Notes: a model not told the origin generated them from the sequence alone. Counted from the stretch's first letter, positions 1-6,655 are shown. The stretch is 14,226 bases of DNA from Oscillospiraceae bacterium (GCA_015067125.1 SVNB01000040.1:1-14226); one strand, 5' to 3'. Program-made: numbers and translations.

Positions 1-146
1 AAGAAATCTTTTCCACCGATGAAGAACGCTTTGGCGGCAGCGGCTGGTACAAAAACGGAACCAGAGAAAGCTGGAAAGAGGGAGATTCCTCCTTCGCCGC
101 CGTTGACCTTGCGCCTCTTTCCGCTGCAATTTTTAAATTGGTGTGA
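1..146 (+). CDS. glgB: 1,4-alpha-glucan branching enzyme, C-terminal end (partial)
   Basis: The window opens inside a reading frame whose first complete codon is at position 3 and whose TGA stop is at 144-146, giving the last 47 residues. The tail reads EIFSTDEERFGGSGWYKNGT and ends in AAIFKLV. This matches the closing beta-sandwich of glycogen branching enzymes, where a conserved E-x-x-N/S-T-D followed by an F/Y-GGSG motif occurs near the C terminus. GlgB makes alpha-1,6 branches in glycogen in the cytoplasm. The identification is supported by the next three genes, glgC, glgD and glgA, all on the same strand. The 5' part lies outside the window, so the catalytic GH13 domain cannot be assessed. 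Confidence 0.85.
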   Translation, partial: EIFSTDEERFGGSGWYKNGTRESWKEGDSSFAAVDLAPLSAAIFKLV

Positions 147-156
147 TTCATGAACC

Positions 157-219
157 GTAGGGAACGCTGTCCGCAGCGTTCCGTTAAAAAAACGGACCGT
201 CGAGGACGACGGTCCCTAC
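157..219. repeat. REPIN-like doublet, copy 1 (between glgB and glgC)
   Basis: The element starts GTAGGG and ends CCCTAC. Inside are two hairpins, GGAACGCTG/CAGCGTTCC and GGACCGTCG/CGACGGTCC, joined by an A-rich linker (GTTAAAAAAAC). Copies with the same design are at 4262, 5574 and 11536. This one has a GC instead of TC in the first loop and an A instead of G in the second, so it is slightly diverged. It lies between the glgB stop and the glgC ribosome binding site, inside a likely operon. Confidence 0.85.
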
Positions 220-268
220 GCATCATTCGTATGAAGTCAGTCAAATAATCCAAGGAGGTTGATATATC

Positions 269-1450
269 TTGCGTAAAAAAATGATTGCAATGCTTTTGGC
301 CGGCGGCCAGGGCAGCAGACTTTATGTCCTTACAAAGGACCTTGCCAAACCGGCGGTGCCCTTTGGCGGAAAATACCGTATTATAGATTTTCCGCTTTCC
401 AACTGTGTAAACTCCGGAATAGATACCGTGGGTATTCTTACACAGTACGAGCCGTTTGAACTTTCCGAATACATCGGAAACGGACAGCCCTGGGACCTTG
501 ACCGTATGGGCGGAGGCGCCTTTGTTCTTCCGCCTTATCAGCGCAACACCGGCCGCGACTGGTATAAAGGCACCGCAAACGCCATATATCAGAACCTCCG
601 CTTTATCGAGCGCTATGATCCGGATTATGTTGCCATTCTTTCCGGCGACCATATCTATAAAATGGATTACGCCAAAATGCTGGAAAAACATATCGAAAAA
701 GGCGCTGCGGTAACCGTTGCGGCTCTTAAAGTTCCGCTTTCCGAAGCTTCCCGCTTTGGCATAATAATTGCGGACGGCAACGGATATATCACCGAATTTG
801 AGGAAAAACCCAAAAACCCCAGAAGCGACCTTGCTTCCATGGGCATCTATATTTTCTCTGCGGATAAACTTAAAAAATATCTTACCGAAGACGAAGCGGA
901 TCCGCAGTCCGAAAACGACTTTGGCAAAAACGTTCTTCCCAAAATGCTCGAAGCCGGCGAAAAAATGGCCGTATATGGTTTCGAAGGCTATTGGAAAGAC
1001 GTCGGTACTGTGGATTCCCTTTGGGAAGCACACATGGATCTTCTTGAAGCAAGCGACCTTAACCTTTACGATAAAAACTGGAAGATTTATTCCAGAAGCC
1101 CCGTAATGCCGCCACATATGGTGGAAGAAGGCGCGGAAATTACCGGTTCCATGGTAACAGAAGGCTGCGTTGTGGGCGGAAAAATCAAAAAATCCGTTCT
1201 TTTTGCCGGCGTAACCGTGGAAAAAGGCGCGGAGGTAAACGCCAGCATTATCATGCCCGGTGCCGTTATTAAATCCGGCGCAAAGGTCTGCCGCGCAATA
1301 ATCGGCGAAAAAGCCGTTATAGAAGTGGGCGCAAAAATCGGTTCCGAAGATGAAAACGCAAAAATCACCCTTGTGGGACCCGAAGCAAAAGCAGAAGCCG
1401 GAAAAGAAATCGAAGCCGGCGCGATTTTTGGAAAGGAGGCGGCAAAATGA
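269..1450 (+). CDS. glgC: Glucose-1-phosphate adenylyltransferase, catalytic subunit GlgC
   Basis: Makes ADP-glucose and pyrophosphate from ATP and glucose-1-phosphate, the committed step of bacterial glycogen synthesis. The 393-residue protein has the nucleotidyltransferase signature LLAGGQGSRL at residues 9-18, then KPAVPFGGKYRIIDF at about 27-41, SGDHIYKMDY in the middle, a FEEKP motif and YWKDVGT. The C-terminal third is a left-handed beta-helix of hexapeptide-like repeats (SVLFAGVTVEKGAEV). The length is close to the usual 380-420. The TTG start at 269 is chosen because AAGGAGG at 252-258 sits 10 nt upstream, whereas the ATG at 281 would be 22 nt away. The stop overlaps the glgD start as ATGA. 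Intact catalytic motifs contrast with GlgD downstream. Confidence 0.95.
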   Translation: MRKKMIAMLLAGGQGSRLYVLTKDLAKPAVPFGGKYRIIDFPLSNCVNSGIDTVGILTQYEPFELSEYIGNGQPWDLDRMGGGAFVLPPYQRNTGRDWYKGTANAIYQNLRFIERYDPDYVAILSGDHIYKMDYAKMLEKHIEKGAAVTVAALKVPLSEASRFGIIIADGNGYITEFEEKPKNPRSDLASMGIYIFSADKLKKYLTEDEADPQSENDFGKNVLPKMLEAGEKMAVYGFEGYWKDVGTVDSLWEAHMDLLEASDLNLYDKNWKIYSRSPVMPPHMVEEGAEITGSMVTEGCVVGGKIKKSVLFAGVTVEKGAEVNASIIMPGAVIKSGAKVCRAIIGEKAVIEVGAKIGSEDENAKITLVGPEAKAEAGKEIEAGAIFGKEAAK

Positions 1451-2556
1451 GAGATATTCTTGGCATAATCGTATGCAATATGCACGATGACCTTATTCCC
1501 CAGCTTACCGCAAACAGAACTCTCGGTTCCATTCCCTTTGGCGGAAGATACCGCATGATAGACTTTGCCCTTTCCAATATGACCAACTCCGGAATTTATG
1601 ACGTTGGCCTTGTTCCCAGCAAAAACTACCAAAGCCTTATGAACCACGTGGGCAACGGCCAGGAATGGGATATGTCCCGCAAAAACGGCGGACTTTCCAT
1701 TCTTCCTCCCTATGCCGGGGAACGCGGCGTTTACCGCGGCAGAATGGAAGCCCTTTACGGCGTGCGAGAATATATAAAAGCAAGCTCCGCAGAAAACGTT
1801 GTGCTTTGTGACAGCGATGTTGTGGCAAACATCGATCTTCGTCCGGTGATCAAACAGCACGAAGAAAACGGCGCGGATATTACCCTTGTTTATAAACGCA
1901 GCGAAGTCTTCCGCGAGAAAAAACAGTGCGCGGCGCTTTTCTTTGATGAATGCGGAAAACTGCTTGATCTTTATCTTAATCCGGAACTGGAAGGAACCCA
2001 GAACATCTATCTCGATATCGCGATAATCAAAAAGCCGCTGCTTGATGAACTTATTGCGGAATGTGCAAGCAAAGACGAGCACAGCTTTGTTCACAGCGTG
2101 CTCATGGCAAAAAAAGGCGTGCTCAACATTCGCGGATACCGTTTTGACGGTTACTGCAACAAGCTTACCGGCCTTCGCAACTATCTGGATTCCAGCCTTG
2201 CGCTGCTTGATCCGGAAGTAAGAAAATCCCTCTTCCCGGCAGAAAGACCGATTTATACCCGTGTTCGCGATGAGGTTTCCGCAAAATACGGCGAAGAAGC
2301 AAAAGTGTGCAACACCCTTGTAACCGATGGCTGCCATATCAACGGAAAAGTGGAAAAATCCGTTCTCTTCCGCGGCGCAACCATAGAAAAAGGCGCGGAG
2401 GTCAAAGGCTGCGTGCTTATGCACAACACCTTTGTGGGCGAAGGCGCAAGCCTTGAATGGGTAATCACAGATAAAAACGTGGTCATTCCCGCCGGCACAC
2501 ATCTTGCCGGTTCCGAAAAATATCCGCTTTATATCCCCAAGGATACTGTTTTGTGA
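1447..2556 (+). CDS. glgD: ADP-glucose pyrophosphorylase regulatory subunit GlgD
   Basis: This 369-residue paralogue of GlgC keeps the fold markers IPFGGRYRMIDFALSNMTNSG and a C-terminal beta-helix (KSVLFRGATIEKGAEVKGCV). The N-terminal GGxGxRL nucleotide-binding loop is replaced by CNMHDDLIPQL, and the SGDHIY region is replaced by CDSDVVANID. This is typical of Firmicutes GlgD, which forms a hetero-oligomer with GlgC and tunes its activity but is thought to have little or no catalysis alone. The ATG overlaps the glgC stop (ATGA). Its Shine-Dalgarno AAGGAGG lies in the glgC 3' end, 7 nt upstream, suggesting translational coupling and balanced subunit amounts. Confidence 0.93.
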   Translation: MRDILGIIVCNMHDDLIPQLTANRTLGSIPFGGRYRMIDFALSNMTNSGIYDVGLVPSKNYQSLMNHVGNGQEWDMSRKNGGLSILPPYAGERGVYRGRMEALYGVREYIKASSAENVVLCDSDVVANIDLRPVIKQHEENGADITLVYKRSEVFREKKQCAALFFDECGKLLDLYLNPELEGTQNIYLDIAIIKKPLLDELIAECASKDEHSFVHSVLMAKKGVLNIRGYRFDGYCNKLTGLRNYLDSSLALLDPEVRKSLFPAERPIYTRVRDEVSAKYGEEAKVCNTLVTDGCHINGKVEKSVLFRGATIEKGAEVKGCVLMHNTFVGEGASLEWVITDKNVVIPAGTHLAGSEKYPLYIPKDTVL

Positions 2557-2604
2557 TAAAAGATTTACTTTGAACAAGGAATCCGAAAATTTAGGAGGAA
2601 TTTT

Positions 2605-4032
2605 ATGAACGTACTTTTTGCAGCAAGCGAAGCAAGACCTTTTATTGCTTCCGGCGGACTTGCGGACGTTATCGGCGCGCTGCCAAAGGCTCTTACCGGA
2701 GCGGGCTGTGACTGCAGGGTAATACTTCCGCTTTATTCCGATATTCCGGATAAATTCCGCGAGAAAATGAAGGAAAAAGCCGTTTTTAAAACCTGGCTTG
2801 GCTGGCGCAATCTTTATTGCGGACTTCTTTCTATGGAATATAACGGCGTTACGTTCTATTTTGTGGATAACGAATATTATTTTAAACGCAGCGGCATTTA
2901 CGGCCATTTTGATGACGGCGAGCGTTTTGCGTTTTTCTCCATGGCCGTGCTCGAAGCGGTAAAACACATGGATTTTACTCCGGACGTTATCCATTGCCAC
3001 GACTGGCAGACGGGTCTTATTCCCACCTTTAAAGCACTTTTCTATTCCGATGAAGAAAAACTGCGCAATGCAAAAACCATTTTTACCATACATAATATCC
3101 AGTATCAGGGCAACTATGATATGTATTTTGCCGCGGACGTACTGGGAATTCCGGAAAACAAACGCGGACTTGTGGAATACGACGGCCGCTGCAACTTTAT
3201 GAAGGCCGGCATCGACCAATGCGATGCCATTTCCACAGTAAGCCCCACCTATGCGCAGGAAATTCAGGACCCATGGTTTGCGTGGGGACTCGACCGCCTT
3301 CTGCGCGAAAGAAAATATAAACTGGCAGGTATTCTTAACGGCATAGATACAGAAAGCTATGACCCCTGTACCGATAAGGATATTCCCGTAACTTTTTCCA
3401 AATACGATCTTGCCGGCAAAGCAAAATGCAAAGAGGAACTGCAAAAGGAACTGGGTCTGGAAGTTGATCCCAACGCAATGGTAATCGGTATGGTGGGAAG
3501 ACTGGTTTCTCATAAAGGACTTGACCTTGTGCGCGCAGCTTGCGACCGTATTCTGGAAATGCCGGTGCAGATTGCAATTCTCGGCAGCGGAGAATCCGCC
3601 TTCGAAAGCTTCTTCCGCTATATGCAGGAAAAATACCCCGGCAGAGTAAGCTTTGTATGCGGATTTATTCCGCCCCTTGCAAGAAGGATTTACGCAGGTT
3701 CGGACGTATTCCTTATGCCCAGCAAAAGCGAACCCTGCGGCCTTGCCCAGATGATTTCTTTGCGCTACGGAACTGTTCCGATAGTGCGCGAAACCGGCGG
3801 CCTTAAAGATTCCATCAAAGACGTGGGCGGCCTTAAAGGCAACGGTTTTACGTTCCAGACCTATAATGCCGAAGATATGCTTGATGCGGTACGCCGTGCT
3901 CATGATCTTTATCGCAAGGGCGAACGCTGGAAAGAAACCGTGCTCAACGCGCTTTCCTGCGATTTCAGCTGGAGCCGCAGTGCTCACGCATATACGCGCC
4001 TTTACGAAGCCGTTCTTGGCAGAAAAGGCTGA
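2605..4032 (+). CDS. glgA: Glycogen synthase (GT5, ADP-glucose dependent)
   Basis: Extends alpha-1,4-glucan from ADP-glucose in the cytoplasm. The 475 residues match bacterial GlgA in length. The N-terminal Rossmann domain begins MNVLFAASEARPFIASGGLADV, with VIHCHDWQTGLIP and TIHNIQYQG in the middle. The C-terminal domain has GMVGRLVSHKGLDL and the family motif KSEPCGLAQM followed by YGTVPIVRETGGLKDS. The first substrate-binding motif, KTGGL in E. coli, is ASGGL here, so the Lys15 position is Ala; the rest looks intact. AGGAGG lies 6 nt before the ATG. The gene follows glgD by 48 bp and is closed by a terminator at 4051-4077, so it ends the glg operon. Confidence 0.95.
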   Translation: MNVLFAASEARPFIASGGLADVIGALPKALTGAGCDCRVILPLYSDIPDKFREKMKEKAVFKTWLGWRNLYCGLLSMEYNGVTFYFVDNEYYFKRSGIYGHFDDGERFAFFSMAVLEAVKHMDFTPDVIHCHDWQTGLIPTFKALFYSDEEKLRNAKTIFTIHNIQYQGNYDMYFAADVLGIPENKRGLVEYDGRCNFMKAGIDQCDAISTVSPTYAQEIQDPWFAWGLDRLLRERKYKLAGILNGIDTESYDPCTDKDIPVTFSKYDLAGKAKCKEELQKELGLEVDPNAMVIGMVGRLVSHKGLDLVRAACDRILEMPVQIAILGSGESAFESFFRYMQEKYPGRVSFVCGFIPPLARRIYAGSDVFLMPSKSEPCGLAQMISLRYGTVPIVRETGGLKDSIKDVGGLKGNGFTFQTYNAEDMLDAVRRAHDLYRKGERWKETVLNALSCDFSWSRSAHAYTRLYEAVLGRKG

Positions 4033-4050
4033 AAAACCAAACAACCAAAC

Positions 4051-4077
4051 AAAAAGCACCCAACCCGGGTGCTTTTT
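4051..4077 (+). terminator. Rho-independent terminator of the glg operon
   Basis: A perfect 11-bp stem pairs AAAAAGCACCC at 4051-4061 with GGGTGCTTTTT at 4067-4077 around the loop AACCC. It starts 18 bp after the glgA stop. The A-run on the 5' side would also let it work from the other strand. Confidence 0.88.
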
Positions 4078-4105
4078 AATTGAAAGTTAAAGTTTGCAAT
4101 TTACC

Positions 4106-4129
4106 GTAGGGAACGGTCCTGACCGTTCC
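4106..4129 (+). repeat. Single REP, GTAGGG head with GGAACGG/CCGTTCC stem
   Basis: GTAGGG followed by the inverted repeat GGAACGGTC-CT-GACCGTTCC. The same unit recurs at 5446, 5673, 11452 and 11636. It equals half of a REPIN, with a different stem from the 4262-type hairpins. Confidence 0.8.
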
Positions 4130-4154
4130 AAAAAACAAAGCAACCCGGAGGGTT

Positions 4155-4204
4155 AGCCTTCCCAGAGGGGAAGGTGGCACGCCGCAGGCGTGACGGAAGA
4201 GGGA
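4155..4204 (+). repeat. Two-hairpin repeat (CCTTCCC type), copy 1
   Basis: The first hairpin is CTTCCC-AGAG-GGGAAG and the second is CACGCC-GCA-GGCGTG, with the flanks AGCC and GACGGAAGAGGGA. It is one of eight members in the window that keep the flanks and the first hairpin but vary the second stem. Confidence 0.8.
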
Positions 4205-4261
4205 TTATCAAGCAACCCGAAGGGCAACCTCCATTTAGGCAAGGAAGCTGAATTGCCAACC

Positions 4262-4321
4262 GTAGGGAACGCTGTCCTCAGCGTTCCGAAAAAACGGACC
4301 GTCGGGGACGACGGTCCCTAC
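4262..4321. repeat. REPIN-like doublet, copy 2
   Basis: GTAGGG and CCCTAC ends enclose two 9-bp hairpins, GGAACGCTG-TCCT-CAGCGTTCC and GGACCGTCG-GGGA-CGACGGTCC, joined by GAAAAAAC. It is identical over its length to the copy at 11536. Confidence 0.88.
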
Positions 4322-4355
4322 AGAAAGTATCACTTTAGGCAAGGGGGCCGAATTT

Positions 4356-4406
4356 AGCCTTCCCAGAGGGGAAGGGGGACCGCCGCTTGCGGCGGTGGAA
4401 GAGGGA
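4356..4406 (+). repeat. Two-hairpin repeat, copy 2
   Basis: The first hairpin is CTTCCC-AGAG-GGGAAG, followed by the second stem ACCGCC-GCTTGC-GGCGGT and the closing GGAAGAGGGA. It is nearly the same as the copy at 5719. Confidence 0.8.
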
Positions 4407-4426
4407 TAACCAATAACCCGGAGGGC

Positions 4427-4473
4427 AGCCTTCCTTTTGCAGGGAAGCTGTTACCGAAGGTAACTGATGAGGT
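4427..4473 (+). repeat. Two-hairpin repeat, copy 3 (diverged)
   Basis: The flanks AGCCTTCC and GGGAAGCTG remain. The second stem is GTTACC-GAA-GGTAAC and the end is CTGATGAGG. It fits the same two-hairpin plan with a third distal stem sequence. Confidence 0.65.
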
Positions 4474-4515
4474 GTTTTTGAAGTTACCGCAAATTTATAA
4501 AGATTCCAAGGCTTT

Positions 4516-5229
4516 TTATTTGATTTTTGTTTCCGGGTCGATGAATTTTCCGTTTTCCTTCATGGCAAAATGCAGATGAGAAGGCATATCCGTTTCCGCA
4601 AGATTGGTTTCTCCAACTGTGCCTATAACGTCACCGCCCTTAACTTCTTTTCCAACGGTTACGGCAGCTTCCGGAGCAAGTCCGGAATATATGGTAACAA
4701 TGCCTTTTTCGTGTTCGATTTCAACCGTTGTTCCCCAAAGGGGATCATTTGTTACGGCAGAGATTTTTCCGTTTGCTGCGGCAGAAACTTCCGCGCCGGT
4801 TTCTGCGGCAATATCAATGCCGTCATGGGTGCGCCATTCGCCAAGGGATTCGTATTTTACGAGTTCGCCCTCGCTGTGTTTGCCAATGATTTCTCCGGCA
4901 AGGGGCAGAGTATATTTTGTGCCTTTGTTAATAAAATTAAAAGTGCTTTCTTCTTTTTCGGGCTTTGTTTCTTCTTCAATTTTAATGTCCTCTTTGGGAG
5001 CACCCACGTCTTCAGAAGCAAAAATGGATTCTGAAGGATCGTATTTTTCTTCGGAAACCGTTCTGTTTTCCGGCTGGGGAACGTTTTCCTGTTCGTTCAT
5101 GGAATTTATTGCGCTGCCTGCGGTTACCCAGGCCGCCGCCACAGCTCCAAGAAGACACACCGCCATAGCCGCATAAAATCCGCGCCCTGCAAGAAAACCG
5201 CCAAGGCCGCCGTTTTTATTATTTTTCAT
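4516..5229 (-). CDS. spoIIQ: SpoIIQ-like membrane-anchored LytM/M23 domain protein
   Basis: From the ATG at 5229 the protein has 237 residues: a short basic N terminus, one transmembrane segment at about 18-36, an acidic Glu/Pro-rich linker to about 98, and a LytM/M23 domain from about 105. Zinc-ligand motifs are present: HDGID (H135, D139) and HLH (H218, H220). The usual third motif YxHL is YSGL, so the His there is missing, as in SpoIIQ proteins. SpoIIQ sits in the forespore membrane and binds SpoIIIAH across the intermembrane space during engulfment; Clostridia versions often keep HxxxD. AAGGTGG lies 8 nt before this ATG. A TTG at 5250 would add seven residues and also has an AAAGGA upstream. 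The gene stands alone. A plain envelope M23 protein is the main alternative, since no other sporulation gene is near. Confidence 0.72.
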   Translation of the reverse strand: MKNNKNGGLGGFLAGRGFYAAMAVCLLGAVAAAWVTAGSAINSMNEQENVPQPENRTVSEEKYDPSESIFASEDVGAPKEDIKIEEETKPEKEESTFNFINKGTKYTLPLAGEIIGKHSEGELVKYESLGEWRTHDGIDIAAETGAEVSAAANGKISAVTNDPLWGTTVEIEHEKGIVTIYSGLAPEAAVTVGKEVKGGDVIGTVGETNLAETDMPSHLHFAMKENGKFIDPETKIK

Positions 5230-5406
5230 TTTTATGACCACCTTTTTCAAAAAAATCCTTTGGTCATATTTTTGCCGCCGGAAAAAATTTTATTCCACCG
5301 CAAAAATGAAAAATATGGATAAAAATATTTATTTTGCTGCAGCTTGCGGTTGCCGTGACTGATAAGGAGTAACCGATTTTGAGTTGAAAGCAGTTACAAA
5401 ATGTAA

Positions 5407-5437
5407 TAGGCGGCCCTGTGTGGCCGCCCGTTTTTTT
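5407..5437 (+). repeat. Single REP-like hairpin with T-run, GGCGGCC stem
   Basis: The stem GGCGGCC at 5409-5415 pairs with GGCCGCC at 5422-5428 around CTGTGT and is followed by seven T's. The head is degraded to AATAGG. A related stem, in the opposite orientation and with an intact CCCTAC end, is at 14106-14131. It looks like a terminator on the plus strand, but no plus-strand gene lies upstream of it. Confidence 0.6.
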
Positions 5438-5445
5438 ATGCTGCC

Positions 5446-5469
5446 GTAGGGAACGGTCCTGACCGTTCC
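5446..5469 (+). repeat. Single REP, GGAACGG stem
   Basis: GTAGGG followed by the same GGAACGGTC-CT-GACCGTTCC inverted repeat as at 4106. Confidence 0.8.
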
Positions 5470-5490
5470 GAAAAAAGCAACCGTTTTACA

Positions 5491-5515
5491 GTAGGGTGGG
5501 GGTTTGCTCCCGCCG
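5491..5515 (+). repeat. Single REP, GGGGG-TTTGCT-CCCGCC type
   Basis: GTAGGGTGGGGG is followed by TTTGCTCCCGCCG. It differs at two positions from the 25-bp repeat found twice inside the RAYT gene (8366 and 8535), so it is the intergenic counterpart of that sequence. Confidence 0.8.
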
Positions 5516-5573
5516 CAAAAGGATTACCGGAGGGCAGCCTTCCCTTTATGCAAGGGGACCCAAATCTCTCACT

Positions 5574-5632
5574 GTAGGGAACGCTGTCCTCAGCGTTCCG
5601 AAAAACAGACCGTCGGGGACGACGGTCCCTAC
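5574..5632. repeat. REPIN-like doublet, copy 3
   Basis: Same design as the copy at 4262, but the linker is one base shorter and the second hairpin starts AGACC instead of GGACC, breaking one outer pair. It is followed by CAGAAAGCCT, as is the copy at 11536. Confidence 0.85.
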
Positions 5633-5672
5633 AGAAAGCCTACCTTGTATAAATAAGGCCAAATTGCTCACC

Positions 5673-5696
5673 GTAGGGAACGGTCTTGACCGTTCC
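5673..5696 (+). repeat. Single REP, GGAACGG stem
   Basis: GTAGGG head with GGAACGGTC-TT-GACCGTTCC. It lies 40 bp after the REPIN at 5574. The same REPIN-spacer-REP order occurs at 11536-11659. Confidence 0.8.
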
Positions 5697-5718
5697 GCAA
5701 AAGGGATTCCCAGAGGGC

Positions 5719-5769
5719 AGCCTTCCCAGAGGGGAAGGGGGACCGCCGCTTGCGGCGGTGGAAGAGGGA
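5719..5769 (+). repeat. Two-hairpin repeat, copy 4
   Basis: CTTCCC-AGAG-GGGAAG, then ACCGCC-GCTTGC-GGCGGT, then GGAAGAGGGA. It matches the copy at 4356. Confidence 0.8.
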
Positions 5770-5796
5770 TAACCAAGAACCCGGAGGGCAAGAACA

Positions 5797-5842
5797 CCCT
5801 TTCGTCACGGCTTGCGCCGTGCCACTTCCCCTCAAGGGGAAG
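5797..5842 (-). repeat. Two-hairpin repeat, copy 5 (inverted)
   Basis: On the minus strand this reads CTTCCCC-TTGA-GGGGAAG, TGG, CACGGC-GCAA-GCCGTG and ACGAAAGGG. It is the same plan in opposite orientation, with a fourth distal stem sequence. Confidence 0.75.
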
Positions 5843-5867
5843 TATTCAACACGCCGGCAATTTACAA

Positions 5868-5900
5868 AAAATCCCCGTTCGTTTTAAGAACGGGGATTTT
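5868..5900 (-). terminator. Rho-independent terminator of the acyl-ACP thioesterase gene
   Basis: A perfect 13-bp stem pairs AAAATCCCCGTTC at 5868-5880 with GAACGGGGATTTT at 5888-5900 around a 7-nt loop. On the minus strand it begins just after the thioesterase stop and is followed by a T-rich run. Confidence 0.88.
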
Positions 5901-5901
5901 G

Positions 5902-6639
5902 TTAAAATTCAAGTTTGGAAACAAAAGCAGGTTTTTCATCAGAAGAACGTATGCCGGCCACAAGAACGGCATCCTCTTTTTCCGCAAAACGAAGTTCCAC
6001 GCTTTCGCCAAGCCGCAGCTCGCCGGTAAAACCAAGCTCAAAACGGGAAAGCCTGCCAAGGTCTGCCCTTTTTTCTTCCGAAAGGGCATCCGTAATAAGG
6101 TCACCGTAGCGCAGGTTGTTAACGTGCCCAAGGGCATCTATCCAGCTGGGCATCACCGGCAGAGAAAGCACTTTTTCCAGTTCTTCCGGTTTTACGCGTA
6201 CTCTGGGGTTGGCTTCAAAAAGTTCTTTGCCTTCTCCAAGTTCTTCCACCAGTTCCAGAACTTTTTCGTTTGTGCAAAGGCGGCGGGTTTTCATATCAAA
6301 AATGGAAGAAAAAGTTGCCGCCACAGCCGCAAGGCTGCCGTCCTCGTGGCGGATTTCTATATCACGGCGGTAATAAAGGCCTTTTTTGTTGGTGTGCCAG
6401 GTGCGGACGGAAAGCAGTTCTCCTGCACGAACGGGGTCGATTATTTTTGCGGAAAGAGAAAGCAAAATCCACGAAACACCGTATTCCTTCATCAGAAAAG
6501 GCACATCCAGACCAATATTTTTAAGGTGTTCTTCCGAAACGGTAACAATTATTCTTTGCAGGGCAGAAAGGGTGAGCACGTGGTTTTCGTTCTGCGCTCC
6601 GGTATCCACCCTGAAATTATATGTTTTTTCAAGTTCCAT
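5902..6639 (-). CDS. Acyl-ACP thioesterase (FatA/FatB family, double hotdog)
   Basis: Releases free fatty acid from acyl-acyl carrier protein in the cytoplasm. The 245 residues fit the bacterial family with two hotdog domains, about 1-125 and 150-245. The first contains the family-like SWILLSLSAKI region, and the second has the signature WIDALGHVNNLRYGDL at 166-181. In plant and bacterial relatives the catalytic stretch is D-x-N-x-H. Here D168 and H172 are kept but the Asn position is Leu170; a Glu (E201) follows at the expected distance. AGGAG lies 9 nt before the ATG. The gene is 88 bp downstream of cysS. That gap contains a 10-bp inverted repeat, and a terminator follows the gene, so it may be a separately controlled unit. 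Confidence 0.85.
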   Translation of the reverse strand: MELEKTYNFRVDTGAQNENHVLTLSALQRIIVTVSEEHLKNIGLDVPFLMKEYGVSWILLSLSAKIIDPVRAGELLSVRTWHTNKKGLYYRRDIEIRHEDGSLAAVAATFSSIFDMKTRRLCTNEKVLELVEELGEGKELFEANPRVRVKPEELEKVLSLPVMPSWIDALGHVNNLRYGDLITDALSEEKRADLGRLSRFELGFTGELRLGESVELRFAEKEDAVLVAGIRSSDEKPAFVSKLEF

Positions 6640-6655
6640 TTAAAAATGCTCCTGT

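Larger units (their letters stand above)
4078..4515. other. Intergenic repeat field between convergent glgA and the LytM gene
   Basis: About 440 bp with no convincing reading frame. It is almost wholly a patchwork of palindromic elements listed separately: a single REP at 4106, two-hairpin elements at 4155, 4356 and 4427, and a REPIN at 4262. They are linked by recurring pieces of the form AACCCGGAGGGCAGCCT. No gene or promoter was recognised here. Confidence 0.8.
5251..5901. other. Intergenic region with promoter area and second repeat field
   Basis: About 650 bp with no convincing gene. Positions 5251-5400 are AT-rich and must hold the promoter of the minus-strand LytM gene. A weak sigma-F-like arrangement (CATA near 5314-5317 and GGTGGAATA at 5291-5299, minus strand) is visible but not convincing. 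From 5407 to 5846 it is a run of repeats, listed separately, and 5868-5900 is the thioesterase terminator. Confidence 0.7.

Noticed and set aside
1087..4059. A 990-codon open frame on the minus strand
   Set aside because: It is antisense to glgC, glgD and glgA, which have clear family motifs and ribosome binding sites. Its translation is low in recognisable domains and rich in Ala, Phe, Lys and His, as expected from reading a codon-biased gene backwards.
4106..4473. CRISPR array, considered because of the many regularly repeated short sequences
   Set aside because: The repeats are several different palindromes with irregular spacing and no unique spacers of constant length. No cas gene is present.
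5333..5370. A GCAGCTTGCGG...GTGACTGATAAGG stretch resembling the end of a two-hairpin element
   Set aside because: Only the tail resembles the family and no paired first hairpin is visible, so it was not listed as a member.
5407..5437. GC stem with T-run taken as a gene terminator
   Set aside because: No plus-strand gene lies upstream that would need it, and the same stem recurs at 14106-14131 within a REPIN, so it is annotated as a repeat.
5496..6029. Open frames of 177 and 83 codons across the repeat field
   Set aside because: They run through REP and two-hairpin palindromes. Their proteins consist of translated repeats, with no start signals or family features.
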